This document shows positions 1 through 6,639 of a stretch of DNA of 10,673 nt, in pieces (position 1 is the first letter of the stretch; each line of letters opens with the position of its first letter). The position numbers were made by a program, and so were the translations under genes. Source of the DNA: CAVSWN01 sp046728115 (GTDB lineage: Bacteria > Acidobacteriota > Vicinamibacteria > Vicinamibacterales > CAVVIG01); the NCBI GenBank assembly GCA_046728115.1, contig JBKPDW010000488.1:1-10673 (forward strand), in the 5' to 3' direction. The notes beneath the pieces are model-generated. The model was given only the letters and a program-made list of their open reading frames with translations. It ran no database searches and was not told where the DNA came from.

Positions 1-2
1 GA

Positions 3-131
3 TCAACGATCGTCACCTCGCACGACCTGCGGGTCGACCGGATTTCCGACGTGTTCGGTCGGACGGGCTCTCTCATCACCGCAGCAGACGCGCCTCTAAT
101 TACTGCGCCCTCGGTGTCTCAATGTCATTGA
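3..131 (+). CDS. Possible 3' end of a plus-strand gene, truncated by the window edge
   Basis: This frame is open from the window edge to a TGA at 129-131 and gives 42 residues, beginning STIVTSHDLRVDRISDVFG. The IVTSHDLR segment followed by DRISD recalls the H-loop region near the C-terminus of ABC transporter ATPases (pattern TxxxTSHDLxxxDRIAD), but the piece is too short to confirm this and the tail after it is not typical. If real, the gene runs convergently towards the minus-strand operon and the tandem array lies between them. The other plus-strand frame open here runs on into the repeat array, which is open in all frames and therefore gives no support. Confidence is low because the fragment is only 43 codons. 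Confidence 0.3.
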   Translation, partial: STIVTSHDLRVDRISDVFGRTGSLITAADAPLITAPSVSQCH

Positions 132-190
132 CAGGTTCCGCTTCTCCTACAGAACTGTGCAATCCGAAGGTGCGAGCATCCGAATCCGTA
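132..190. other. Short unique spacer before the tandem array
   Basis: These 59 bases are not part of the repeat array and contain no gene I can support. I see no clear terminator hairpin with a T-run here. Confidence 0.4.
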
Positions 191-212
191 GTCGCCGAGC
201 ACCCTGCGCGAA

Positions 213-347
213 GCCGCCAGCACTCTGCAGCGAAGTCGCCCAGCACTCTGCAGCGAAGTTGCCCAGCACTCTGCAGCGAAGTTGCCCGGCACCCTGGGCG
301 AAGCCGCCAGCACTCTGCAGCGGAGTCGCCCAGCACTCTGCAGCGAA
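213..347. repeat. Higher-order repeat copy 1 (six-unit block)
   Basis: Six consecutive units (starting at 213, 235, 258, 281, 303 and 325) form a 135-bp block that recurs at 507-641 with the same order of unit variants and, by my base-by-base reading, a single mismatch (CTGGGCGAA at the end of the fourth unit here, CTGCGCGAA in the other copy). The matching succession of variants shows that the block was copied as a whole and that the two copies did not arise unit by unit. Confidence 0.92.
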
Positions 348-506
348 GCCGCCAGCACGCTGCAGCGAAGTCGCCGAGCACCCTGCAGCGAAGTCGGCGA
401 GCACCCTGCAGCGAAGTCGCCGAGCACCTTGCAGCGAAGTCGCCGAGCACCCTGCAGCGAAGTCGCCCGACACCCTGCAGCGAAGTTGCCCGGCACCCTG
501 CGCGAA

Positions 507-641
507 GCCGCCAGCACTCTGCAGCGAAGTCGCCCAGCACTCTGCAGCGAAGTTGCCCAGCACTCTGCAGCGAAGTTGCCCGGCACCCTGCGCGAAGCCG
601 CCAGCACTCTGCAGCGGAGTCGCCCAGCACTCTGCAGCGAA
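507..641. repeat. Higher-order repeat copy 2 (six-unit block)
   Basis: This is the second copy of the six-unit block at 213-347, offset by 294 bp. It comprises units starting at 507, 529, 552, 575, 597 and 619, including the same CAGCGGA variant in the fifth unit. The units between the two blocks (370-484) are mostly of another subtype, with GAGCACCCTG centres. Confidence 0.92.
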
Positions 642-670
642 GCCGCCGAGCACCCTGCAGCAAGTCCGAG

Positions 671-3088
671 CTATCTCACATATCCAAGACTTCGTAGCCG
701 CTGGAGCTGCGCCGGCGTGAGCGATTTGGTGGTTTCGGAATCGGGTTTCAGCTTCGCCGCGACAGCCATCTGATGCCAGCCGTCGAGTGCCTTGGCGAGC
801 CGCAAGACGATGTCGGGATGCTGCGCGGCGACGTCCGTCTTGTTGACTGGATCCCTGGTGAAGTCGTACAGCTCGAACTCTGGAGCGCCGGCCGGACGCG
901 CGGTGTTGTGAATCAGCTTCCAGCCGCCGTCGACGATGGCAAACGATTCCGTGTCGAGTGGTGGAGGCGCTCCGGCTGTGGCGGTCTTCTCCTTCTCGCT
1001 GATTGCCGGGCGCTGCGTCCACCGTCCCTGACCGGTGAGGAGCGGCGTCAGGCTCAGACCCTGGATGCCCGCTGGTGGTGCGATACCGGCCAGATCCAGC
1101 AGCGTCGGAAAGACATCGATCGTCTGGACGACATCATCGACGACGCGGCCCTTCGGCAAACCGGCGGGCCAGCGGACGATGAGCGGCGTTTGCGTCAGCT
1201 CGCCGTAGACGGTTTGACCGTGGAACATGCGGCCGTGATCGAGGAACTCTTCTCCGTGGTCGCTCAGGAACACGAGCAGCGTGTCGTCGTCGAGCCCGAG
1301 GCCGCGCAGCTGTTCGATGAGCCGTCCGATTTCGACGTCCATCGCGCGAATCGAGCCGTCGTACCAACCCTGGTCGTAGCCGACGTACGCATCCGGATCG
1401 ATGCCGGCGTTCTTCAATTCGTTCCGGGACGGCATGCCGAACTGCCGCATCAGCGGATCCTGGATGAACTTCCTGACGGCCTTGCTGTGCTTCTCGTGTT
1501 CCTCCTTTTTTGCCGGATCGGCCCACAGCGCGTTGTAGGGCGAGCTGGGCTCGTACGGATCGTGCGGATCGAACACGTGCAGGAAGACGAAGAACGGCCC
1601 ATCGCGATGCATCTCGAGCCAGCTGCCGAGACGATCGATGAACTCGCGAGCCGTCTTGCTCGACTGCGGATTCGCAACGGAACCGTCTTCGTGAAGCTCC
1701 TCGAATCCCTTGTGCAGGTTCGTGAACTGGCCCGTGAAGAGGACCGACGAGAACGACAGCGTGGCGAATCCGCCTGCGCGGAACGATTCGGCCAGCGTAT
1801 TCGCCGACGCCGGCAGGCGATCGAAGAAATCGGCTACACCGTGGCTCATCGGATAGAGCGACGTCATCAGCGTGGGCGTCGAGACCTTCGTCCACGTCGC
1901 CTGGGTCGTGTAGTTCCTGAACAACGTGCCTTCGCTGGTGAGCCGCCGCAGCGTCGGCGCCGTTTCGCGCTCGTAGCCGTACACGCCGAGGTGGTCGCGG
2001 CGCAAGGTGTCGGCCTGAATGAGGATGATGCCGCGCGGCCGGGACGCCGACGCGGCCGACACTCCGCCGTTCGACGCACGCGACGGCTGGTCGGTGCGCA
2101 CGCGAATAACCGGCGCGCCCCAGAAGCCGAGCGTCCCAGTGGTCGCTGACACGAGCGAACAGACGAGCGTCACGTTCTGCCCGGCATATTTGGACAGGTC
2201 GACTGGCGTGCGCTCCCAACGATGCGGAGTCGTGACGGTTCGTTCGAGCAGCAGGTCGCCTGCTTTGCCGCCGGCCGAGGCCGTGATCCGGAACGTGACG
2301 GGATCGTCCTCGATGGTTCCGACCGCGAGATCGAGCCACGCCTTGGGGGGCACGTTCACGATGAACGTTGCGGTCTCCGGAGACCGCGCGGCGATCGACT
2401 CGCGGTACACTTCCTTCAGTCCCTGCCACGTGACGCCGGATTCGATGCCACCCAGGAATTCCTTGCGATAGACGATCCGTACCGACTCGATGTCGAACGT
2501 GGCGCCCGCCTGATCGGTTGGCTTGATGATGAGATGTCTCAATTGCTTCCCGGTCATGTGCATGGCCGGTGTAATGGTCACGGTCTGGATTTCGCTTCCG
2601 GCGGTAACCGGCGTCTTCTCCCAGAATCCGTCGCCGGCTTTTGCCAACTCGTTGAGGTCGACCTTTTCACCGCCGCTCGCAAGAAACGAGAGGTGCCCTC
2701 CCGGCGACACAGCCGACACTCGCAGATGAAACTCGATCGCGTGCACGACATCCAGGTTGTCGAGTCCGGTTGCTCGCTGGATATGCAGAAGCGGGAAGGT
2801 GCTCGACGTGCGGCCGGCAAGGCGGCCGTCGCGGACGGCCAGGCCGGTCACGCCCGGGCCGGCCTCCCAGGAGTCGCGGCCGGCGCGATCGAACTTCACT
2901 TCGGTCCGCGGGATGTCCCGTTTCGTTCCGGTCGCCGTGCCGCTGATGACGCCGGGTTTGAACGCGTCGACGAGGCGCACGACCGAATGCGAAGCCGTTT
3001 GCGGTGCCGCACCTCGGCACGCGACGCCACCCGTTGCTGTCAACAAGGTGCACGCCGCCAACGCCGCCCGTCGTATCGTCGCGCTCAC
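671..3088 (-). CDS. Exported sulfatase-fold (alkaline phosphatase superfamily) protein with Thr at the catalytic position
   Basis: The protein has 805 residues from a GTG start that is preceded by AGGAGG four bases upstream. The N-terminus (1 to about 26) is a signal peptide ending GGVAC; Cys24 could be lipidated, though the lipobox is not canonical. Residues about 35-335 are beta-rich, probably two sandwich-like domains, and residues 352 to about 735 are a sulfatase-type domain. Visible active-site elements are the metal Asp360 in ADTLRRDHLGVYGY, HVFDPHDPY at 504-512, SDHGEEF with Asp610 and His611, and FHG with His623. The formylglycine motif C/S-x-P-x-R is absent: aligning back from LYPMSHG, Thr400 of TWTKVST occupies that position. 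The enzyme may therefore act as a phospho-hydrolase or transferase with a Thr nucleophile; the substrate is unknown. It ends in LQRLRSLGYVR, a tail shared with its upstream paralogue and with the small protein at 6418-6609. It is the last gene of the operon, 20 bases after its paralogue, and its TAG stop abuts the tandem array. Confidence 0.93.
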   Translation of the reverse strand: MSATIRRAALAACTLLTATGGVACRGAAPQTASHSVVRLVDAFKPGVISGTATGTKRDIPRTEVKFDRAGRDSWEAGPGVTGLAVRDGRLAGRTSSTFPLLHIQRATGLDNLDVVHAIEFHLRVSAVSPGGHLSFLASGGEKVDLNELAKAGDGFWEKTPVTAGSEIQTVTITPAMHMTGKQLRHLIIKPTDQAGATFDIESVRIVYRKEFLGGIESGVTWQGLKEVYRESIAARSPETATFIVNVPPKAWLDLAVGTIEDDPVTFRITASAGGKAGDLLLERTVTTPHRWERTPVDLSKYAGQNVTLVCSLVSATTGTLGFWGAPVIRVRTDQPSRASNGGVSAASASRPRGIILIQADTLRRDHLGVYGYERETAPTLRRLTSEGTLFRNYTTQATWTKVSTPTLMTSLYPMSHGVADFFDRLPASANTLAESFRAGGFATLSFSSVLFTGQFTNLHKGFEELHEDGSVANPQSSKTAREFIDRLGSWLEMHRDGPFFVFLHVFDPHDPYEPSSPYNALWADPAKKEEHEKHSKAVRKFIQDPLMRQFGMPSRNELKNAGIDPDAYVGYDQGWYDGSIRAMDVEIGRLIEQLRGLGLDDDTLLVFLSDHGEEFLDHGRMFHGQTVYGELTQTPLIVRWPAGLPKGRVVDDVVQTIDVFPTLLDLAGIAPPAGIQGLSLTPLLTGQGRWTQRPAISEKEKTATAGAPPPLDTESFAIVDGGWKLIHNTARPAGAPEFELYDFTRDPVNKTDVAAQHPDIVLRLAKALDGWHQMAVAAKLKPDSETTKSLTPAQLQRLRSLGYVR

Positions 3089-3092
3089 GAAT

Positions 3093-3098
3093 CCTCCT
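3093..3098 (-). promoter_or_regulatory. Shine-Dalgarno AGGAGG for the GTG start at 3088
   Basis: AGGAGG on the minus strand lies four bases before GTG (3088-3086) and inside the 20-base gap after the TAA stop of the upstream paralogue. It supports the GTG as the true start. Confidence 0.8.
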
Positions 3099-3108
3099 CG
3101 TTGCTGTG

Positions 3109-5553
3109 TTACTTCACGTACCCGAGGCTCTTGAGTTTCTGTAGCTGCTCGGGCGTCATGCTCTTGATGGCCTCCGCATCAGGCTTCAGGCGGCTCGCCA
3201 GAGCCATCTGATGCCAGCCGTCCAATGCCCTGGCAAGCCGCTGCACGACGTCGGCGTGCTGATCGGCGACGTCGTGTTGATCGAGCGGATCGCGTCTCGG
3301 GTCGAACAGCTCGAACTCGGCACGGCCGGCCGGACGAATCGAATGATGGATCAGCTTCCACTCGCCGTCGTCGATGGCGAATGACTGCCAGCTGTCGGTG
3401 CGCTCGTTGTCTGGATCGGGAGTGTCCCGGGCGGTTCGCATCGGCTGCTGTTCGGTGATCGCCGGTCTGCGTTTCCAGCTCCCTGCGCTGCCGTCTTTCA
3501 TCTTCAGCAGAGGCGCCAGACTCTGACCCTGAATGCCTTCGGGATAGGCGAGGGTGCTGAAGTCGAGCAGCGTCGGCATGATGTCGATTGATTCGACGAC
3601 GTCGCCGACGTGCCTGCCGCCCGGAATTCGATCGGGCCAGCGCATCAGCAGGGGAACGTGCGCCAGCTCGCCGTACACGCTCTGTCCGTGCCACATGCGG
3701 CCGTGATCCTGGAACTCCTCGCCGTGATCGCTCATGAAGACGACCACTGTCCTGCGGTCGAGGCCGTCGGCCCGCAGGCGCTCGAACAACCGGCCGATTT
3801 CGGCATCGAGCGCGCGGATCGATCCATCGTACCAGTCCCTGTCGTACCCGAGGTACGTCAGTGGATCGACGCCTGCGGCTTTCATTTCTTCCGTTGTGGC
3901 CATCCCGCGCGGCGCCATTGCCGGATCCTTGATCGTGTTGCGCAGGGCCTCTCGCTGCTTGATGTGCTCGTCGCGTTTCGCCGGGTCGGCCCATGTCGTA
4001 TCGTACGGATGGCGTGGCTCATAAGGTGGGTGCGGATCGAACACGTGCAGGTACATGAAAAACGACCCGTCCTTCTGCCTGTCGATCCAGTCCGTGGCGC
4101 GATCGACGTACTCGCGCGCAGACTTGCTCGTGTAGACCGGATCGGATTGCGACGTCACTTCGTGGACTTCCTCGAAGCCCTTGTGTAGGTTCGTGAGCTG
4201 TCCGGTGAAGACGACCGAGGAGTACGAAACGGTCGCGTAGCCCGCCGCCCGGTACACGTCGGCAATCGTCGTCGCCGACGCCGGCAGGCGATCCGGTATG
4301 GCCGCCACCCCGTGCGTCGTCGGATACAGCGACGTGAGAAACGACGAGGCGGACACCTTCGTCCACGTCGACTGGGAAATGGCGTTGTCGAAGACGACGC
4401 TCTCCGAGGCCAGCTTGTTGAGGAACGGCGTCGTATCGCGCGCGCTGCCGTACACGGAGAGATGATCGGGCCGCAGCGTGTCGGCATGGATCCAGATCAC
4501 CCCTTGCGGGCGCGAGGTCGACGAGGCGGATGCAGAGATTCGCGAGCGGATCACCGGCGCTCCCCACAACCCGACTGTTCCGGCCTCGCCGACCACGCCC
4601 AGCGTGATCTGCACGCGACGACCCGCGAACGGCGCAAGATCGATCGCTGCCTGCTCCCAGCGGTACGGCGTGGTGACCAGTTCTTCGCGAAGTACGTGCT
4701 CGGTCGCAGATCCGTCGGGCTCGAGGGTCACACGGAATGTGGCCGGCCGGTCGTCGATCGTGCCAACTCCAAAGTCGAGCCACGCGCGATCCGGGAGGGT
4801 GACGGCGAACGTCATCGTTTCCGGCGCCCTGCTGATCAAGGACTCGCGGTAAATCTCGCTCAGTCCCTGCCACGCGACACCAGATGCCAGGCCGGCGAGA
4901 TATTCCTTGCGGAAGACGAGCCGTACCGATTCGATCTCGAATGTCGCGCCGGCGGCGTCCGTCGGGCGTATGAGAATCCGCCGGATCCGTGCCGTGTTCA
5001 GCGGCGCCGGACTTGCGAGAACGTAGGTCTGAACGCCGGGACCAGGCGACAGCGTGGCCGACATCGGGAAATCACCCCGCTCGAGCGTGCGCTCGATGTT
5101 GGGCCAGGGCACCGGTCCGGCGACGCGGGTGATGGCGGAAATCGTGGTGCCGGCCGACACCTTCATTCGAATCTCGATTGCGTGAAACTGATCGCGGTTG
5201 TCGAGATCCGCCGTGCGCTCGATTTGGAGGACGGGGCGCTCCGTGGTCGTGCGGCCGGTCAGGCGGCCGTTACGAATCGCGAGTCCTGCGATCCCGAGTC
5301 CGGCTTCCCATCCGTGCGTCGCGGCGAATTCCTTCGGCGACGGTGTGGGCGGCGCTCCATCGAATCGCCAGTCGATCTTTCGCGGCGCTTGCAGCGAGGA
5401 TGCGGTACTGCCGCGCAGCATCTCCGGCTTGTAGACATCAACAAAGCGGATCGTCGTTGAGCCGGTCGATGCCGCCCGTCCCGCACACGATCCGGAGAGC
5501 GCGACAACGAGCGATCCGGCCACCGTCAACGACGCCGGACGCGAGCGATTCAT
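3109..5553 (-). CDS. Exported sulfatase-fold (alkaline phosphatase superfamily) protein, paralogue of the downstream gene
   Basis: The protein has 814 residues from the ATG at 5553, chosen over the in-frame TTG at 5577 because a perfect AGGAGG sits six bases before the ATG and the protein then begins with a regular signal peptide (MNRSRPASLTVAGSLVVALS). Cys23 is a possible but non-canonical lipidation site. Residues about 35-338 are beta-rich and align with the downstream protein throughout (for example GLASGVAWQGLSEIYRESL and VGLWGAPVIRSR). The sulfatase-type domain covers about 350-750: Asp358 in ADTLRPDHLSVYG, HVFDPHPPY at 503-511, SDHGEEF with Asp609 and His610, and WHG with His622. As in its paralogue, the formylglycine Cys/Ser is replaced by Thr398 (STWTKVSASS), so a sulfatase name would be misleading. 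It ends in LQKLKSLGYVK. The gene starts 20 bases after the stop of the insertase-like gene. Fold is certain; catalytic activity and substrate are not. Confidence 0.94.
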   Translation of the reverse strand: MNRSRPASLTVAGSLVVALSGSCAGRAASTGSTTIRFVDVYKPEMLRGSTASSLQAPRKIDWRFDGAPPTPSPKEFAATHGWEAGLGIAGLAIRNGRLTGRTTTERPVLQIERTADLDNRDQFHAIEIRMKVSAGTTISAITRVAGPVPWPNIERTLERGDFPMSATLSPGPGVQTYVLASPAPLNTARIRRILIRPTDAAGATFEIESVRLVFRKEYLAGLASGVAWQGLSEIYRESLISRAPETMTFAVTLPDRAWLDFGVGTIDDRPATFRVTLEPDGSATEHVLREELVTTPYRWEQAAIDLAPFAGRRVQITLGVVGEAGTVGLWGAPVIRSRISASASSTSRPQGVIWIHADTLRPDHLSVYGSARDTTPFLNKLASESVVFDNAISQSTWTKVSASSFLTSLYPTTHGVAAIPDRLPASATTIADVYRAAGYATVSYSSVVFTGQLTNLHKGFEEVHEVTSQSDPVYTSKSAREYVDRATDWIDRQKDGSFFMYLHVFDPHPPYEPRHPYDTTWADPAKRDEHIKQREALRNTIKDPAMAPRGMATTEEMKAAGVDPLTYLGYDRDWYDGSIRALDAEIGRLFERLRADGLDRRTVVVFMSDHGEEFQDHGRMWHGQSVYGELAHVPLLMRWPDRIPGGRHVGDVVESIDIMPTLLDFSTLAYPEGIQGQSLAPLLKMKDGSAGSWKRRPAITEQQPMRTARDTPDPDNERTDSWQSFAIDDGEWKLIHHSIRPAGRAEFELFDPRRDPLDQHDVADQHADVVQRLARALDGWHQMALASRLKPDAEAIKSMTPEQLQKLKSLGYVK

Positions 5554-5559
5554 GTCGGG

Positions 5560-5565
5560 CCTCCT
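5560..5565 (-). promoter_or_regulatory. Shine-Dalgarno AGGAGG that fixes the ATG start at 5553
   Basis: AGGAGG on the minus strand, six bases before ATG (5553-5551). It lies downstream of the alternative TTG at 5577, so it argues for the shorter protein and for a 20-base gap to the preceding gene instead of a 4-base overlap. Confidence 0.82.
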
Positions 5566-5573
5566 GTCCGCTG

Positions 5574-6404
5574 TCAAATAGTGACGCCGAAGGGCTTCCG
5601 GAGCGCGAACGCGAACACTATCGACAACACGAAGAACACGATCATCCAGTTCATGCGCCAGCCGAACACGTCGATGTCGCGCTCAGGATACCCGACGCTG
5701 ATGGCCGTGATCGGCGAGGCCGGCGGCAACGGCGGTTCGGCGGGGTACAGCACCTCGTTGACGAATCCTGCCTGCAGGCGCGACGGCGACCGCCTCGCGA
5801 CGCGCGTCGAGACGTGAATCGTCTTGGTCACGACCTGCCCGCCAACGTTCAACCGCAGCTGATAATCGCCGGACGCCTCGGGTGTGATCCGCCAGACGAG
5901 ATCCTGTGCGGCCGGAAACCAGATGGCCTCGCTGTCGGCGCGGATGCCGGCGAGCGATTCGAGCGCGGCCGCCGGTGACGCCATGCTCGATCGGAGGTGC
6001 GCCGTCACCAGCACCGGCCGGCCGGGCTGGAGCCCGTCGTACCCGTATTGAAATTGCAGCTGCGCGACGACGAGCACGAACGGCACGATCATCCACAGCA
6101 TAGGGACCAGCGACAGCCGCAGGTACGTCAGGTTGTGACCGAGCATCTCGGCCTGCGCGCGAAAGATCGCCCGGAGATCGTCGTTGAACAGGCGAATCTC
6201 GAAGAGCGACGCGTGAATCTTCCGTTTCACTTCGTCGAGCCCGCGTTGATCCGACGTCCTTCGGACGACCAGCAGCATGATGACAGCAGTCACCAGTGAG
6301 ACCACCGACAGGCCGGCGAGCGGCGGCAGCCCCGACAAAGGCCGCAACAGCACGTCGAACAGCGCCCCGAGCGCGGCGTTGAGGGCGGCAATCACAGTCA
6401 GCAA
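5574..6404 (-). CDS. Three-TM membrane protein resembling the Oxa1/YidC/EMC3 (DUF106) superfamily, with an extracytoplasmic insert
   Basis: The protein has 276 residues. A first TM segment (about 31-48) is followed by a charged, helical cytosolic stretch (49-96, with KRKIHASLFEIRLFNDDLRA), a second TM (about 97-115), a beta-rich extracytoplasmic region (about 128-235) with a Pro-rich stretch PAEPPLPPASP, and a last TM (251-268) ending RKPFGVTI. An N-terminal TM, a cytosolic helical hairpin, and a final helix of the form WxxNWxxxxxxLSIxFxxxLRKxxGV recall archaeal DUF106 and EMC3-type members of the Oxa1 superfamily. The extra domain between TM2 and TM3 would be a departure from these. I infer a helper role in membrane insertion, folding or anchoring of the co-encoded exported enzymes. 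The start is uncertain: the TTG at 6404 has no good Shine-Dalgarno, and a GTG three codons later is possible. It begins 13 bases after the stop of the small protein, so translational coupling is likely. Confidence 0.85.
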   Translation of the reverse strand: MLTVIAALNAALGALFDVLLRPLSGLPPLAGLSVVSLVTAVIMLLVVRRTSDQRGLDEVKRKIHASLFEIRLFNDDLRAIFRAQAEMLGHNLTYLRLSLVPMLWMIVPFVLVVAQLQFQYGYDGLQPGRPVLVTAHLRSSMASPAAALESLAGIRADSEAIWFPAAQDLVWRITPEASGDYQLRLNVGGQVVTKTIHVSTRVARRSPSRLQAGFVNEVLYPAEPPLPPASPITAISVGYPERDIDVFGWRMNWMIVFFVLSIVFAFALRKPFGVTI

Positions 6405-6417
6405 TCGGTTCTGCCGG

Positions 6418-6609
6418 TCAGGAAATGTAACCGAGTCCCTTGAGCTTTTTCTTGATGTCTTCTTCGGAGTCTGACGTCTCGAGCTGCGCGATTTCCTTCT
6501 CGAGCGCGTGCGTGATGAACTCTTCGACCGAGGAATATCCCGCCAGGTCGGCGTAACGCTTTACCTTCGCGAGAAGGACTTTATCGAGCTTGATTCCGGA
6601 GCCGAACAT
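6418..6609 (-). CDS. Small ribbon-helix-helix-like protein with a C-terminal LGY tail
   Basis: The protein has 63 residues from an ATG with GGAG eight bases upstream. Residues 4-9 (SGIKLD) look like the beta strand, 10-23 the first helix, Gly24-Tyr25 the turn and 26-40 (SSVEEFITHALEKEI) the second helix of a ribbon-helix-helix fold, as in CopG/Arc-type DNA-binding proteins. An acidic linker (ETSDSEED, 44-51) follows, then KKKLKGLGYIS. That ending matches the last residues of the two sulfatase-fold proteins in the same operon (LRSLGYVR, LKSLGYVK). It sits 30 bases after the phosphodiesterase-like lipoprotein and 13 bases before the insertase-like gene. It could be an autoregulator, but the shared tail also suggests a cytosolic partner or adaptor that interacts with the same factor as the enzymes. 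No antitoxin partner gene is adjacent. Confidence 0.85.
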   Translation of the reverse strand: MFGSGIKLDKVLLAKVKRYADLAGYSSVEEFITHALEKEIAQLETSDSEEDIKKKLKGLGYIS

Positions 6610-6617
6610 AGTGATCT

Positions 6618-6621
6618 CTCC
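6618..6621 (-). promoter_or_regulatory. Shine-Dalgarno GGAG for the small protein
   Basis: GGAG within a G-rich run on the minus strand, eight bases before the ATG at 6609, in the 30-base gap after the lipoprotein gene. It supports real translation of this 63-residue protein. Confidence 0.6.
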
Positions 6622-6639
6622 CCCGTACGTTTGCCAGGC

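Larger units (their letters stand above)
191..671. repeat. Tandem array of 21 imperfect 22-23 bp units (minisatellite) plus a partial unit
   Basis: On the plus strand each unit has a GYYGCC head, a central GCAC(C/T)CTG and usually a CTGCAGCGAA tail. Units start at 191, 213, 235, 258, 281, 303, 325, 348, 370, 393, 416, 439, 462, 485, 507, 529, 552, 575, 597, 619 and 642. Unit length is 23 bp, or 22 bp when one base is missing in the head or in the tail (CTGCGCGAA or CTGGGCGAA variants at 191, 281, 485 and 575). Sixteen of the 21 units carry the palindrome CTGCAG. A decayed partial unit, GTCCGAGC (664-671), runs right up to the stop codon of the last operon gene. There are no spacers, so it is not CRISPR. 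The units contain no stop codon in any frame, so long reading frames across the array are artefacts of composition. Small inverted repeats (GCA-nnn-TGC, and GCGA-AG-TCGC at many unit junctions) could form weak hairpins in DNA or in the operon's 3' untranslated RNA. Function is unknown. Confidence 0.97.

Noticed and set aside
128..157. TTGACA-like -35 box followed at 17 bases by AGAACT
   Set aside because: The -10 match is poor and there is no supported plus-strand gene downstream, only the repeat array.
191..663. CRISPR array
   Set aside because: Units are directly adjacent with no unique spacers, and no cas genes are present.
100..773. Several long reading frames on both strands across the repeat array, with repeated peptides
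   Set aside because: The 22-23 bp unit lacks stop codons in every frame, and unit length not divisible by three scrambles the peptide. No frame has codon use or a start context better than the others.
773..2149. Long plus-strand frames opposite the sulfatase-fold genes (also 2222-3211, 4312-5460, 7726-8835)
   Set aside because: They are antisense shadows of GC-rich genes, with Arg-rich composition and no recognisable domain, while the minus-strand frames carry clear catalytic motifs.
5554..5577. TTG start at 5577 for the upstream sulfatase-fold gene, giving a 4-base overlap with the insertase-like gene
   Set aside because: AGGAGG lies between this TTG and the ATG at 5553, six bases before the ATG, and the shorter form has the normal signal peptide.
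6418..6609. Antitoxin of a toxin-antitoxin pair
   Set aside because: The fold fits RHH antitoxins, but neither neighbour is a toxin-like gene, and the LGY tail links it to the operon's enzymes instead.
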